Positions 41,189 to 50,054 of a stretch of DNA of 64,000 nt are shown in pieces. The stretch spans positions 2,914,001-2,978,000 of the forward strand of contig NZ_VFOP01000001.1 of assembly GCF_006716185.1 (NCBI RefSeq), in the 5' to 3' direction. The DNA comes from Ornithinicoccus hortensis (GTDB taxonomy: Bacteria; Actinomycetota; Actinomycetes; Actinomycetales; Dermatophilaceae). The notes below the pieces were generated by a model, which was not told the DNA's origin, made no database searches, and was given only the letters and a program-made list of their open reading frames with translations. The translations under genes were made by a program, and so were the position numbers. Positions within the stretch are counted from its first letter, which is position 1. The number at the start of each line of letters is the position of its first letter.

Positions 41189-41865
41189 CAGCGGGCTCCT
41201 GCCGTGTGGGCCGCCGGGTCCGGCAGCTCGATGATCGGGTACCGCCCGGCGCTCGGGTCCTCGAGGCAGGACGCGACGACGGTCACCCCGTCCTCGGCGA
41301 GCCGTTCCAGGCGGCGCAGCACGTGCAGCTGTTCCTCGCGCCGCAGCCCCAGATCGAGGTCGTCCAGCACGACCAGCTCGGGCGGACGGATGCAGGCCAG
41401 CCCCACCGCGAGCAGGGTCCGGTCCAGGGCCGGCAGGTCGACGACCAGGTCGTCGGTCAGGTGCAGCCCGAGCCGGCCGGCGAGCAGGGCCATCCGGTCC
41501 GCCCCCTGCGCGGTAGGAACCCCGTCCATCAGGCACCGCTCGGTGATGCACTCCGGGACGGTCAGCTGCTCCTCGATCTCCACCAGGCCGGTGATCCGGG
41601 CGACCGAGGCGATGCTCCGCACGGTGCGGGACCGGTCCAGGTGCTGGTGGTCGACGACAAGGGTCCCCTCGAGTCCGGCCATCCGGCCGGTGAGTGCCAG
41701 CAGCAGCGCGGACCTACCCGAGCCGGAGGGGCCGACCAGCAGGACCACGCTCCCGGCGGTGAGTTCGGCGTCGACGGGGCCGAACACCATCCCGCGGGAG
41801 GTGCGCAGCGTCAGCTGTTCGGCCAGCACCAGGGTGCGGGGCGGTCCGGACGGGTGGTGAGCCAT
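41188..41865 (-). CDS. ABC ATPase-like protein with degenerate nucleotide-binding motifs
   Basis: 225 residues. Fold and length match an ABC ATP-binding subunit, but the P-loop reads GPSGSGRSA (Lys replaced by Arg), no LSGGQ signature is recognisable (VVDLPALDRTLLAVGLA stands there), and Walker B is VVLDDLDLGL, without the catalytic Glu. It is therefore unlikely to be a normal ATPase. Its stop shares one base with the start of the YhgE-type gene, so the pair is translated together and may form a membrane complex. ATG 41865 has AAGGAC upstream. No close function is known to me. Confidence 0.75.
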   Translation of the reverse strand: MAHHPSGPPRTLVLAEQLTLRTSRGMVFGPVDAELTAGSVVLLVGPSGSGRSALLLALTGRMAGLEGTLVVDHQHLDRSRTVRSIASVARITGLVEIEEQLTVPECITERCLMDGVPTAQGADRMALLAGRLGLHLTDDLVVDLPALDRTLLAVGLACIRPPELVVLDDLDLGLRREEQLHVLRRLERLAEDGVTVVASCLEDPSAGRYPIIELPDPAAHTAGAR

Positions 41866-41919
41866 GGCGTTGGGTCCTTCCGGGTGGACGGGTACGCCGC
41901 GGCCGCGGCCGCGGCCGGG

Positions 41920-42624
41920 TCAGCGCCGGAACTTGATCATGGTCAACCCCAGCAGGCGGGCGACCACGAGGCCGACATAGAAGATGCCCATCATCATCTG
42001 GAGCATCAGCACCGCCCGTGCCTGGTTGGCCTCCGCGCCGACCGAGATGTCCGACAGGCCGGTGTTGGTGAGGGTGGTGAAGGACAGGAACAGCAGCTCG
42101 TTCCAGGACAGCGCCCCGTCGTGCCAGGCCGAGACGTAGGACCCGGGCCAGAGCAGTTGCACGACGTCGTGGGTGTAGGCCCACGCCCACGCGAGCACCG
42201 TGAAGCAGGCCGCGGTGGCGAACAGCTCGTCGCGGCTGACCCAGATGTCGGCGAACATGTAGCGCAGCAGCGAGATGCCGGTGAAGAAGTAGAAGCAGGA
42301 GTGCGCGATCGCCGAGGTCAGTTCGATCGTGCCATTGCCCGGGGCGACGGCCTCGGCGATGGTGAGCACGAAGACCGGCACCCCCAGCACCCAGGCGATC
42401 CAGGTGGTGGCCGGGGTGCGCCGGACCGCGGCCACGGCCAGCACCAGCACGGCCAGCCCCAGGATCGAGACGAAGGTGCGGCCGAGGCCGCCCGAGGTGG
42501 TGAACGGGTAGAGCAGGACGGCGGAGAGCTGCACCGCCAGGAGCACCGCGGACGGGTTGTCGTGCAACGCGTCCCAGATGCGCTGGGGCCGGTTGCGTCC
42601 GGCGGCCCCGGCATACTCGAACAT
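41920..42624 (-). CDS. Ion-channel-like two-pore-helix membrane protein with non-canonical filter
   Basis: 234 residues, about six hydrophobic segments. The C-terminal pair with SFTTLTNTGLSDISVG near residue 186 aligns with the pore loop of potassium channels, in which the filter would be TVGYGD; here it is TNTGLSD. The aromatic Tyr is absent, so selectivity for potassium is doubtful. ATG 42624 shares its first base with the ftsK stop (TGATG). A TTG one codon earlier is possible. The protein could be a non-selective or anion channel, or a pore-fold protein with another role. Confidence 0.7.
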   Translation of the reverse strand: MFEYAGAAGRNRPQRIWDALHDNPSAVLLAVQLSAVLLYPFTTSGGLGRTFVSILGLAVLVLAVAAVRRTPATTWIAWVLGVPVFVLTIAEAVAPGNGTIELTSAIAHSCFYFFTGISLLRYMFADIWVSRDELFATAACFTVLAWAWAYTHDVVQLLWPGSYVSAWHDGALSWNELLFLSFTTLTNTGLSDISVGAEANQARAVLMLQMMMGIFYVGLVVARLLGLTMIKFRR

Positions 42625-45464
42625 CAACCCCGCCCGGTGAGTTCCCAGGCGTCCTCGGACTCTTCCTCGTCCCCCTCGTCCTCCGCGTAGACCGGCCCGT
42701 CGCCGTGCGCGGGCGGGGCATCGGCCGGGTAGTCGTCGTACCCGTCGTCGGCGGCATCGCCCGCGGCGTCCGCCCCGGTATCAGCCGGCGCCGGGGGCTC
42801 GGCACCCTGCAGCACGGCCAGCGTCGTCTCGAGGTCCTCCGGCTTGACCAGCACGTCGCGGGCCTTGCTGCCCTCGGACGGCCCGACGATGTTGCGCGAC
42901 TCCATCAGGTCCATCAGGCGACCGGCCTTGGCGAAACCGACCCGCAGCTTGCGCTGCAGCATCGAGGTCGACCCGAACTGGGTGGTGATCACCTGTTCGG
43001 CGGCCTGCAGCAACAGGTCGAGGTCGTCGCCAATGTCGTCCTCGATGACCTTCTTGGTGGCCGGTGCGGTGACGTCCTCGCGGTAGACCGGCTTGAGCTG
43101 GGAGGTGACGTGCTTGACCACGTCCTCGATCTCGGTCTCGGTGACCCAGGCCCCCTGGACGCGCATCGTCTTGGAGGCGCCCATCGGCAGGAACAGCGCG
43201 TCGCCCTGCCCGATCAGCTTCTCGGCACCCGGCTGGTCCAGCACCACCCGGCTGTCCGCCAGCGACGAGGTCGCGAACGCCATCCGGGAGGGCACGTTGG
43301 CCTTGATCAACCCGGTGACCACGTCCACCGACGGCCGCTGGGTGGCCAGCACCAGGTGGATGCCGGCGGCCCGGGCCAGCTGGGTGATCCGCACGATCGA
43401 CTCCTCCACGTCGCGCGGGGCCACCATCATCAGGTCGGCAAGCTCGTCGACCACGACCAGCAGGTAGGGGTAGGGCTGCAGCACCCGCTCGGACCCGGCG
43501 GGCGGGGTGAGCTTGCCCGCCCGCACCGCCTTGTTGAAGTCGTCGACGTGCTTGAACCCGAAGGCCGACAGGTCGTCGTAGCGGTGATCCATCTCCTTGA
43601 CCACCCAGGCCAGCGCCTCGGCCGCCTTCTTCGGGTTGGTGATGATCGGGGTGATCAGGTGCGGGATGCCCTCGTATGCCGTGAGCTCGACCCGCTTGGG
43701 GTCGACGAGGATCAGCCGGACCTCGTCGGGGGTGGCCCGCACCAGGATCGAGGTGATCATCGAGTTGATGAAGCTGGACTTACCCGAACCGGTGGCGCCG
43801 GCCACCAGCAGGTGCGGCATCTTGGCCAGGTTGGCGATGACGTAGCCGCCCTCGACGTCCTTGCCGACGCCCATCACCATCGGGTGGACGTTGTTGTGCG
43901 CCGCCTGGCTGCGCAGGACGTCACCGAGGCTGACGTTCTCCCGGTCGGTGTTGGGGATCTCGACACCGACCGCGGACTTGCCCGGGATCGGGGACAGGAT
44001 GCGGACCTCGGCGGAGGCCACGGCATACGCGATGTTCTTGGACAGCGCGGTGATCCGCTCCACCTTCACGCCCGGCCCGAGCTCGACCTCGTAGCGGGTG
44101 ACCGTGGGGCCGCGCATGAAGCCGGTGACCTGGGCGTCGACGCCGAAGTCGTCGAGCACGCCGGTCAGCGCGTCGACCACCTTGTCGTTGGCGGCCGACC
44201 GTGCCTTGTGCGGGCTGCCCGGCTTGAGCAGCTCGTTGTCCGGGAGCGTGTAGGTGACGTCGCCGGCCAGCACCAGCTGCTCGACCCGCTGCGGCAGCGG
44301 GGTGGTGGGCGGGGCCTCCAGCTCCTCCTTGGCCCCGGCGGGCGGGTTCTTCACGCCCGGGATGCCGGCCGGCTTGGCGCCCGGCCGCGGGATCGGCTGG
44401 GTGTCGTCCCCACCGCGTGCGGCCGCTCCATTCGACGTCCCGCCCGGCGCCGGCTGCCCCTCGGCGGCACCGGCAGTGCGGCGGTCCTGGGCGGCCTTGG
44501 CCCGCAGCGAACGGGCCTTCTTGGCCTCTACCTCGGCCGCCTGGTCGAAGGCCTGGTCCCCCTCGCGGTCCCCGAGCCGCTGGCGCTCCTTGCGGGAGCG
44601 GGCGGGCTTGCGGGTCGCGTCGTGGACGAGTCCGTCCTCGTCCTCCCCCGGCTGCTGGTCGAACCGGGCGGAGTCGAAGAGGTTCTGCTCCAGCTCGCGC
44701 AGCCGCTCCGGGATCCGGTGGACCGGGGTCGCGGTCACCACCAGCAGGCCGAACACGGCGAGCAGGAGCAGCACGGGGACGGTCACGTAGACCGAGACCG
44801 CGGTGCTGATCGGGCTGGCCACGATGAACCCGACGATGCCGCCGGCGCCGCGGATCACGTCCGCACCCTCGCCGTAGTCCGGTGACCCGAGGGTGACGTG
44901 GGTCAGGCCGCACGCGGCGAGCGTCAGCGCCGTGGTGCCGATGACCAACCGATTGGTGGCGGCCTGGTCCTGCGGCGCGCGCAGCAGCCGGATGCCGAAG
45001 AGCAGCAGCACGACCGGCAGCGCGAGCGCGACCCGGCCGAAGGTGCCCGCCGTCACCGCGTGGATGGCGTCCCCCACCATGCCCTGCAGACCCCACCACT
45101 CGCGGACGGCCACGACCAGCGCCAGCGCGATCAGCAGGAAGCCGATCCCGTCGCGCCGGTGCTCCGGCTCCAGGTCACGGGCCGTGTTCCCCACCTTGCG
45201 CACCGCGCCTCCGGTCACTGTCGCCATACCCATCCACGTCCCTCGGGCCGCGCGCCAGGGCAACGGCGCCCGGTCCTTCTTGACCGGGCTCGTGCTCCTG
45301 CCACGCGGCGTGCTCTTGCCTCTGCTGCCACTGCTGCGGCCGCTGGCCCGACCACCGGACCCGCTGCGGGCGGACCCGGAGGATCGTCCCGTCGCCGGGC
45401 GCGTCGAACCCTTGCGCTGGCCACCGGAGGTGGAGCGTGCAGCAGTCGTCGCAGTCTTGGCCAC
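42624..45464 (-). CDS. ftsK: FtsK/SpoIIIE DNA translocase
   Basis: 946 residues from GTG 45464. N-terminal basic Ser/Arg/Gly-rich tail, four membrane helices (about residues 105-230), a Pro/Ala-rich linker, then the motor: Walker A LLVAGATGSGKSSF near 560, LILVDPKRVEL, Walker B YLLVVVDELADLMM, HLVLATQRPSVDVV. The C-terminal gamma domain (QVITTQFGSTSMLQRKLRVGFAKAG, given in part) reads KOPS sites; an acidic tail follows. It pumps chromosomal DNA through the division septum. The start was chosen because TACCGT lies six bases upstream (leaderless); the frame is open further back. Confidence 0.93.
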   Translation of the reverse strand: MAKTATTAARSTSGGQRKGSTRPATGRSSGSARSGSGGRASGRSSGSRGKSTPRGRSTSPVKKDRAPLPWRAARGTWMGMATVTGGAVRKVGNTARDLEPEHRRDGIGFLLIALALVVAVREWWGLQGMVGDAIHAVTAGTFGRVALALPVVLLLFGIRLLRAPQDQAATNRLVIGTTALTLAACGLTHVTLGSPDYGEGADVIRGAGGIVGFIVASPISTAVSVYVTVPVLLLLAVFGLLVVTATPVHRIPERLRELEQNLFDSARFDQQPGEDEDGLVHDATRKPARSRKERQRLGDREGDQAFDQAAEVEAKKARSLRAKAAQDRRTAGAAEGQPAPGGTSNGAAARGGDDTQPIPRPGAKPAGIPGVKNPPAGAKEELEAPPTTPLPQRVEQLVLAGDVTYTLPDNELLKPGSPHKARSAANDKVVDALTGVLDDFGVDAQVTGFMRGPTVTRYEVELGPGVKVERITALSKNIAYAVASAEVRILSPIPGKSAVGVEIPNTDRENVSLGDVLRSQAAHNNVHPMVMGVGKDVEGGYVIANLAKMPHLLVAGATGSGKSSFINSMITSILVRATPDEVRLILVDPKRVELTAYEGIPHLITPIITNPKKAAEALAWVVKEMDHRYDDLSAFGFKHVDDFNKAVRAGKLTPPAGSERVLQPYPYLLVVVDELADLMMVAPRDVEESIVRITQLARAAGIHLVLATQRPSVDVVTGLIKANVPSRMAFATSSLADSRVVLDQPGAEKLIGQGDALFLPMGASKTMRVQGAWVTETEIEDVVKHVTSQLKPVYREDVTAPATKKVIEDDIGDDLDLLLQAAEQVITTQFGSTSMLQRKLRVGFAKAGRLMDLMESRNIVGPSEGSKARDVLVKPEDLETTLAVLQGAEPPAPADTGADAAGDAADDGYDDYPADAPPAHGDGPVYAEDEGDEEESEDAWELTGRG

Positions 45465-45476
45465 GTTGGCACGGTA
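45462..45476 (-). promoter_or_regulatory. -10 element for a leaderless ftsK transcript
   Basis: On the minus strand TACCGT (45476-45471) is followed by six bases and then the GTG start. No Shine-Dalgarno. Just upstream, CACGT (about 45486-45490) and ACGTG (about 45498-45502) form a dyad; the role is unknown. Confidence 0.4.
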
Positions 45477-45572
45477 CGCCAGATTCACGTCTGCATCACG
45501 TGTCACACGCGGCACGGGCCAGATCCGGCTGTCCCCGCGCACGCTGCGCCGCCCGTCGCCGGGTCCGGTCGG

Positions 45573-47258
45573 TCAGGCGTCGATGACAATCGGGATGATC
45601 ATCGGCCGGCGGCGCAGCTTGCCGCCCATGTAGGAGCCGACCGTCCGGCGGATCACCTGCTGCAGCTGGTGGGTGTCGGTCACGCCGTTCTGCCGGGCCT
45701 GCTCCAGGGCCTCGTCGAGGCGGGGCCGCAACCGCTCGAAGACCGCCTCGTCCTCGGCGAAGCCGCGGGTCTGGATCTCCGGACCGGCGGCGACCTTGCC
45801 GGTGCTGGCGTCGCGCACCACGATGATCGTCACGAAGCCCTCGTCGCGCAGGATCCGGCGGTCCTTGAGCAGCGTCTCGGTCGTGCCACCCACCGACGAG
45901 CCGTCGACGTAGATGTAGCCGCAGTCGATCGCCCCGGCGATGCGGGCCTTGCCGTCCTTGAGGTCGACCACGACCCCGTCCTCGGCCAGGATGACCCGCT
46001 CGCGCGGCACCCCCGTGGCCACGGCCAGGTCGCCGTTGGCGACCAGGTGGCGCCACTCGCCGTGCACCGGCATGACGTTGCGGGGGCGCACGATGTTGTA
46101 GCAGTAGAGCAGCTCGCCGGCGGAGGCGTGGCCGGAGACGTGGACCAGGGCGTTGCCCTTGTGGACCACCTTGGCGCCCAACCGGGTCAACCCGTTGATC
46201 ACCCGGAAGACGGCGTTCTCGTTGCCGGGGATCAGCGAACTGGCCAGCAGCACGGTGTCGTCGACGCCGACCTCGATCTTGTGGTCCCGGTTCGCCATCC
46301 GGGACAGGGCGGCCATCGGCTCGCCCTGGGAGCCGGTGCAGATCAGCACCTGCTGGGACTCCGGGAGCTGAGCCAGCCGCCCCAGGTCGACCAGGACCCC
46401 GTCGGGCACCTTCAGGTAGCCGAGGTCGGCGGCGATGCTCATGTTGCGCAGCATGGAACGCCCGACCATGGCGACCTTGCGCCCGTTGGCCGCGGCGGTG
46501 TCCAGCACCTGCTGCACCCGGTGGACGTGCGAGGAGAAGCACGCCACGATGATCCGCCGGCTGGCCTGGTGGAAGACCTGCTCGATGGCCGGGGCGATGT
46601 TCTTCTCCGGCGTGGTGAAGCCGGGGACCTCGGCGTTCGTGGAGTCGGTGAGGAACAGGTCCACGCCCTCCTCCCCCAGCCGGGCGAAGGACCGCAGGTC
46701 GGTGATCCGCCCGTCGAGCGGCAGCTGGTCCATCTTGAAGTCGCCGGTGTGCAGCAGGGTCCCGCCGGGCGTGCGGATGAACACCGCGAGCGCGTCCGGG
46801 ATGGAGTGGTTGACCGCCACGAACTCGCAGTCGAAGGCGCCGAAGGACTCCCGGTCCCCCTCCTTGACCCCGAGCGTGAACGGGGTGATCTTGTGCTCCT
46901 TGAGCTTGGCCTCGATGAGGGCCAGGGTGAGCTGGGAGCCGACCAGGGGGATGTCCGGCTTCATCCGCAACAGGTAGGGGACGGCGCCGATGTGGTCCTC
47001 GTGGCCGTGCGTGAGCACGATGGCCACGACATCGTCCATCCGGTCCTGGATGTACTCGAAGTCCGGCAGGATCAGGTCGACGCCCGGGTGGTGCTCCTCC
47101 GGGAAGAGCACCCCGCAGTCCACGATGAGGAGCTTGCGGCCGTACTCGATGACGGTCATGTTGCGCCCGACCTCGCCGAGCCCCCCGAGGGCGACGACGC
47201 GGACGGCGCCCTTGGCCAGGGGTTTGGGACGGGTCAGTTCGGGGTGCGGGTGACTCAT
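45573..47258 (-). CDS. rnj: Ribonuclease J (metallo-beta-lactamase family)
   Basis: 561 residues from ATG 47258. Metal site THGHEDHIGA near residue 83, HTGDFKMDQLP near 178, STNAEVPG, and beta-CASP features CTGSQGEP and HVSGHASAGELL near 400. The C-terminal domain ends in RRTVGSYMGGKLRRRPMI, typical of RNase J1 in actinobacteria. It has 5'-3' exo- and endonuclease activity in mRNA decay and rRNA maturation. TACGCT lies seven bases upstream of the ATG with no Shine-Dalgarno, so leaderless initiation is likely. Neighbourhood ftsK-rnj-thyA is conserved. Confidence 0.93.
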   Translation of the reverse strand: MSHPHPELTRPKPLAKGAVRVVALGGLGEVGRNMTVIEYGRKLLIVDCGVLFPEEHHPGVDLILPDFEYIQDRMDDVVAIVLTHGHEDHIGAVPYLLRMKPDIPLVGSQLTLALIEAKLKEHKITPFTLGVKEGDRESFGAFDCEFVAVNHSIPDALAVFIRTPGGTLLHTGDFKMDQLPLDGRITDLRSFARLGEEGVDLFLTDSTNAEVPGFTTPEKNIAPAIEQVFHQASRRIIVACFSSHVHRVQQVLDTAAANGRKVAMVGRSMLRNMSIAADLGYLKVPDGVLVDLGRLAQLPESQQVLICTGSQGEPMAALSRMANRDHKIEVGVDDTVLLASSLIPGNENAVFRVINGLTRLGAKVVHKGNALVHVSGHASAGELLYCYNIVRPRNVMPVHGEWRHLVANGDLAVATGVPRERVILAEDGVVVDLKDGKARIAGAIDCGYIYVDGSSVGGTTETLLKDRRILRDEGFVTIIVVRDASTGKVAAGPEIQTRGFAEDEAVFERLRPRLDEALEQARQNGVTDTHQLQQVIRRTVGSYMGGKLRRRPMIIPIVIDA

Positions 47259-47271
47259 GGGCCACAGCGTA
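47256..47271 (-). promoter_or_regulatory. -10 element for a leaderless RNase J transcript
   Basis: TACGCT on the minus strand (47271-47266), seven bases, then ATG at 47258. No Shine-Dalgarno is present in between. Confidence 0.45.
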
Positions 47272-47373
47272 GTCAGGTCGGGACCTTCGACCCTGGCCAC
47301 GTCGCCGGGAAGTGCCGAAGATGGTGGTGGAGGGAGCGGCGACGGGCCGCCCCCCGTCCTGGAGGAGGGCATG

Positions 47374-48246
47374 ATGAGCGCGCGCAAGGTCGTCGTCGGC
47401 TACGACGGGACCCCGGAGTCGGTCGCCGCACTGGAGTGGGCCGCCCACGAGGCCAACCGGCGCGGGGTCGACCTGCACATCGGCCACGCCGACCCGTATG
47501 CGGCGCAGACCCTGCCCGTCTACCCGCTCGAGGTCGGCAAGACCGTCCTGGAGGCCGCCCACGAGCTGCTCGCCCAGGCGACGCGGCGGGCCGCCAAGGT
47601 GCTCCCGGAGGACCGGATCACCAGCGAGGCCGTCGTGACCAGCCCCGCCTCCTACCTGATCGAGCTGTCCGAGGAGGCCGAGCTGGTCGTCACCGGCAGC
47701 CGGGGCCGGGGCACCCTGGCGGCGGGCCTGCTCGGGTCGGTCGCGTATGCCGTGGCCGCCCACGCCCGCTGCCCGGTCGTGATCGTGCGGGGCGAGACCC
47801 TCGCCCCCGCCCCCGGGCGCCCGGTCGTCGTCGGGGTGGACCGGTCGGAGTCCTCGGACCGGGCCGTCGACCAGGCCGCCGCGATCGCGGCCGACCAGGG
47901 CGTCGCGCTGCGCCTGGTGACCGTGGCCGCGCAGCCAGCGGCCGCCGTCTGGACCTCCTACGGCCAGCTGGCCCAGGACCTGTTCCGGGAGCAGCACCGG
48001 ATGGCCGACCGGATGGTCGGCGAGCTCTCCGAGCGGGTCGCGCAGGAGCACCCGGGCCTGACCATCGAGTCCCGGGTGATCGAGGGCGACCCCGGGGTCG
48101 CGCTGGCCAACGAGGGCCGTGGCGCGAGCCTGCTGGTCGTGGGTTCGCGGGGACGCGGCGGCTTCCGCGGGATGCTGCTGGGCTCCATCAGCCACCGCGT
48201 GGTCCACGCGGCGAGCTGCCCGGTGATGGTGGTGCGCAGCGCCTAG
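47374..48246 (+). CDS. Tandem universal stress protein
   Basis: 290 residues with two UspA domains. Domain 1: VVVGYDGTPES at the N-terminus and VVTGSRGRGTLAAGLLGSVAY near 110. Domain 2: VVVGVDRSESSDRAV near 152 and VVGSRGRGGFRGMLLGSISHR near 260. Both carry the G-x2-G-x9-G(S/T) ATP-binding pattern. ATP-binding stress protein of the mycobacterial double-domain class. AGGAGG at 47363-47368 serves ATG 47374 (spacing 5); ATG 47371 is an alternative. The stop codon TAG forms part of the -10 of thyA. Confidence 0.9.
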   Translation: MSARKVVVGYDGTPESVAALEWAAHEANRRGVDLHIGHADPYAAQTLPVYPLEVGKTVLEAAHELLAQATRRAAKVLPEDRITSEAVVTSPASYLIELSEEAELVVTGSRGRGTLAAGLLGSVAYAVAAHARCPVVIVRGETLAPAPGRPVVVGVDRSESSDRAVDQAAAIAADQGVALRLVTVAAQPAAAVWTSYGQLAQDLFREQHRMADRMVGELSERVAQEHPGLTIESRVIEGDPGVALANEGRGASLLVVGSRGRGGFRGMLLGSISHRVVHAASCPVMVVRSA

Positions 48247-48256
48247 AGTGGGGGGA
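48244..48256 (+). promoter_or_regulatory. -10 element for a leaderless thyA transcript
   Basis: TAGAGT (48244-48249), six G bases, then ATG 48256. The hexamer overlaps the stop of the stress-protein gene. The -35 region (about CGGTGA at 48221) is weak. Confidence 0.5.
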
Positions 48257-49068
48257 TGCAGCCGTATCTCGACCTGCTCGACCGGGTCCGCTCCGAGGGT
48301 GTCCGCAAGGAGGACCGCACCGGCACCGGCACGCTGTCGGTCTTCGGCCACCAGATGCGGTTCGACCTGGCCGCCGGCTTCCCGGCCCTGACCACCAAGA
48401 AGCTGCACCTGCGCTCGATCATCGGCGAGCTGCTGTGGTTCCTGCGCGGGGACACCAACGTGCGCTGGCTGCAGGAGCGCGGCATCAGCATCTGGGACGA
48501 GTGGGCCGACGCGGACGGCGACCTCGGCCCGGTCTACGGGCACCAGTGGCGGTCCTGGCCGACGCCGGACGGGCGGACCATCGACCAGATCGCCAGGGTG
48601 GTCGAGGGCCTGCGCACCAACCCGGACTCGCGGCGCCACATCGTCTCGGCGTGGAACGTCGCCGAGGTCGACGACATGGCCCTGCCGCCGTGCCACACCC
48701 TCTTCCAGTTCTACGTGGCCCCGGCCACCGACGACGGACCGGCCCGGCTGTCCTGCCAGCTCTACCAGCGCAGCGCCGACATCTTCCTGGGCGTGCCGTT
48801 CAACATCGCCTCCTACGCGCTCCTGACGCACATGGTCGCCCAGGTCACCGACCTGGCCGTGGGCGACTTCGTGCACACGATGGGTGACGCCCACCTCTAC
48901 CTGAACCACCTGGACCAGGCCGCCGAGCAGCTGACCCGGGTCCCCGGCGCCCTCCCCACGCTCTGGCTGAACCCGGACGTCCGCGCGATCGACGCCTTCG
49001 AGCTGGAGGACATCGAGGTCCGTGACTACGTCGCCGCCCCCAGCATCAAGGCCCCGATCGCGGTATGA
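48256..49068 (+). CDS. thyA: Thymidylate synthase ThyA
   Basis: 270 residues. Catalytic Cys146 in [13 protein letters not shown], folate/dUMP residues in [25 protein letters not shown] near 75 and C-terminal IKAPIAV, all diagnostic. It makes dTMP from dUMP using methylene-tetrahydrofolate, producing dihydrofolate for the next gene to reduce. Leaderless start. Followed after 10 bases by the NUDIX-DHFR gene, so the dTMP cycle enzymes are co-transcribed. Confidence 0.95.
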   Translation: MQPYLDLLDRVRSEGVRKEDRTGTGTLSVFGHQMRFDLAAGFPALTTKKLHLRSIIGELLWFLRGDTNVRWLQERGISIWDEWADADGDLGPVYGHQWRSWPTPDGRTIDQIARVVEGLRTNPDSRRHIVSAWNVAEVDDMALPPCHTLFQFYVAPATDDGPARLSCQLYQRSADIFLGVPFNIASYALLTHMVAQVTDLAVGDFVHTMGDAHLYLNHLDQAAEQLTRVPGALPTLWLNPDVRAIDAFELEDIEVRDYVAAPSIKAPIAV

Positions 49069-49078
49069 GGACCCGGTC

Positions 49079-50020
49079 GTGAGCCCGGACCGTTTCCGGG
49101 TGGTGCCGGCCGCCTACCTGGCGCTCACCCGGCCCGGCGACTCCGGCCCCGAGGTGCTGCTGCAGCTGCGGCGCGGCACGGGCTACATGGACGGGTGGTG
49201 GGCCTGCGGCGCCGCCGGCCACGTCGAGCGGGGCGAGTCCCTCGCCGAGGGCGCGGTCCGGGAGGCGGCGGAGGAGCTCGGCATCGGGCTCGCGCCGCAG
49301 GACCTGCGGTTGTTCGCCGTGCTGCACCGCACGGTCGCCCTCGAGGACCCGGTCGAGGACCGGATCGACGTCTTCCTGGAAGCCACCCGCTGGTCCGGTG
49401 ACCCGCAGATTGCGGAGCCGGACAAGTCCGCCGAGCTGCGCTGGTGGCCGCTGTCCGAGCTGCCCGCACGGGTCGTGCCGCACGAGCAGCAGGCGTTGGA
49501 CGCGCTGCGCGAGGGCGCCGCCCCGGCCGTCCTCACCCGCGGCTTCCGGCAGTCCCTGACCCTGGTGGCCGCGGTCGGCCGCAACCGGGTGATCGGCGAC
49601 GGCGCCGGCATGCCGTGGCACCTGCCGGAGGACCTGGCGTTCTTCAAGCGGACCACCCACGGCGGCACCCTCCTGATGGGCCGCGGTACCTGGGACTCGA
49701 TCGGGCGGGCGCTGCCCGGGCGCCGCACCATCGTGCTCACCCGCGACCACGGGTGGTCGGCCGAGGGTGCCGAGACGGCAGCCTCCCTGGCGGAGGCCCT
49801 GCTGATGGCCGGTGACGGGGAGATCTTCGTCGCCGGTGGTGGGCAGGTCTACGAGCAGACGATCCGGTATGCCGACCGCCTGGTGATCACCGAGGTCGCC
49901 CAGGAGCCGGAGGGCTCGGTGACCTTCCCCGAGATCGACCCCACGTCATGGCGGGAGACGAGCAGGGAGCGTCGCGACGGCTTCGACTGGGTGGAGTACC
50001 GGCGCGTCGACCGGGGGTGA
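49079..50020 (+). CDS. NUDIX hydrolase-dihydrofolate reductase fusion
   Basis: 313 residues from GTG 49079 (GAGG 8 bases upstream). Residues 1-145 are a NUDIX domain with the complete box G-x5-E-x7-R-E-x2-E-E-x-G, seen as GHVERGESLAEGAVREAAEE (about 46-66). Residues 158-313 are a full DHFR: LVAAVGRNRVIGDGAGMPWHLPEDL, then MGRGTWDSIGRALPGR and FVAGGGQVYEQTI (cofactor site). The junction is a short RQS linker with no frameshift. DHFR regenerates tetrahydrofolate after ThyA. The NUDIX part could clean up a pyrimidine or pterin triphosphate; E. coli NudB acts on dihydroneopterin triphosphate. Substrate not provable here. Confidence 0.9.
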   Translation: MSPDRFRVVPAAYLALTRPGDSGPEVLLQLRRGTGYMDGWWACGAAGHVERGESLAEGAVREAAEELGIGLAPQDLRLFAVLHRTVALEDPVEDRIDVFLEATRWSGDPQIAEPDKSAELRWWPLSELPARVVPHEQQALDALREGAAPAVLTRGFRQSLTLVAAVGRNRVIGDGAGMPWHLPEDLAFFKRTTHGGTLLMGRGTWDSIGRALPGRRTIVLTRDHGWSAEGAETAASLAEALLMAGDGEIFVAGGGQVYEQTIRYADRLVITEVAQEPEGSVTFPEIDPTSWRETSRERRDGFDWVEYRRVDRG

Positions 50021-50054
50021 GCCCCTCAGCGCGAACTATCCCGAGGCATTCGCC

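Noticed and set aside
44898-48887. Very long rightward open frame (1329 codons) opposite ftsK and RNase J
   Set aside because: It has the low-complexity Gly/Arg/His/Asp composition of antisense frames in GC-rich DNA and covers several well-supported genes.
45496-48909. Long leftward open frame (1137 codons) in another phase over RNase J and the stress protein
   Set aside because: Arg/Gly-rich shadow; RNase J and the universal stress protein in the correct frames explain the DNA.
49540-49560. NUDIX-DHFR fusion as a missed stop between two genes
   Set aside because: The frame is continuous with normal codon use through the linker and no second start with a ribosome-binding site is seen at the DHFR boundary.
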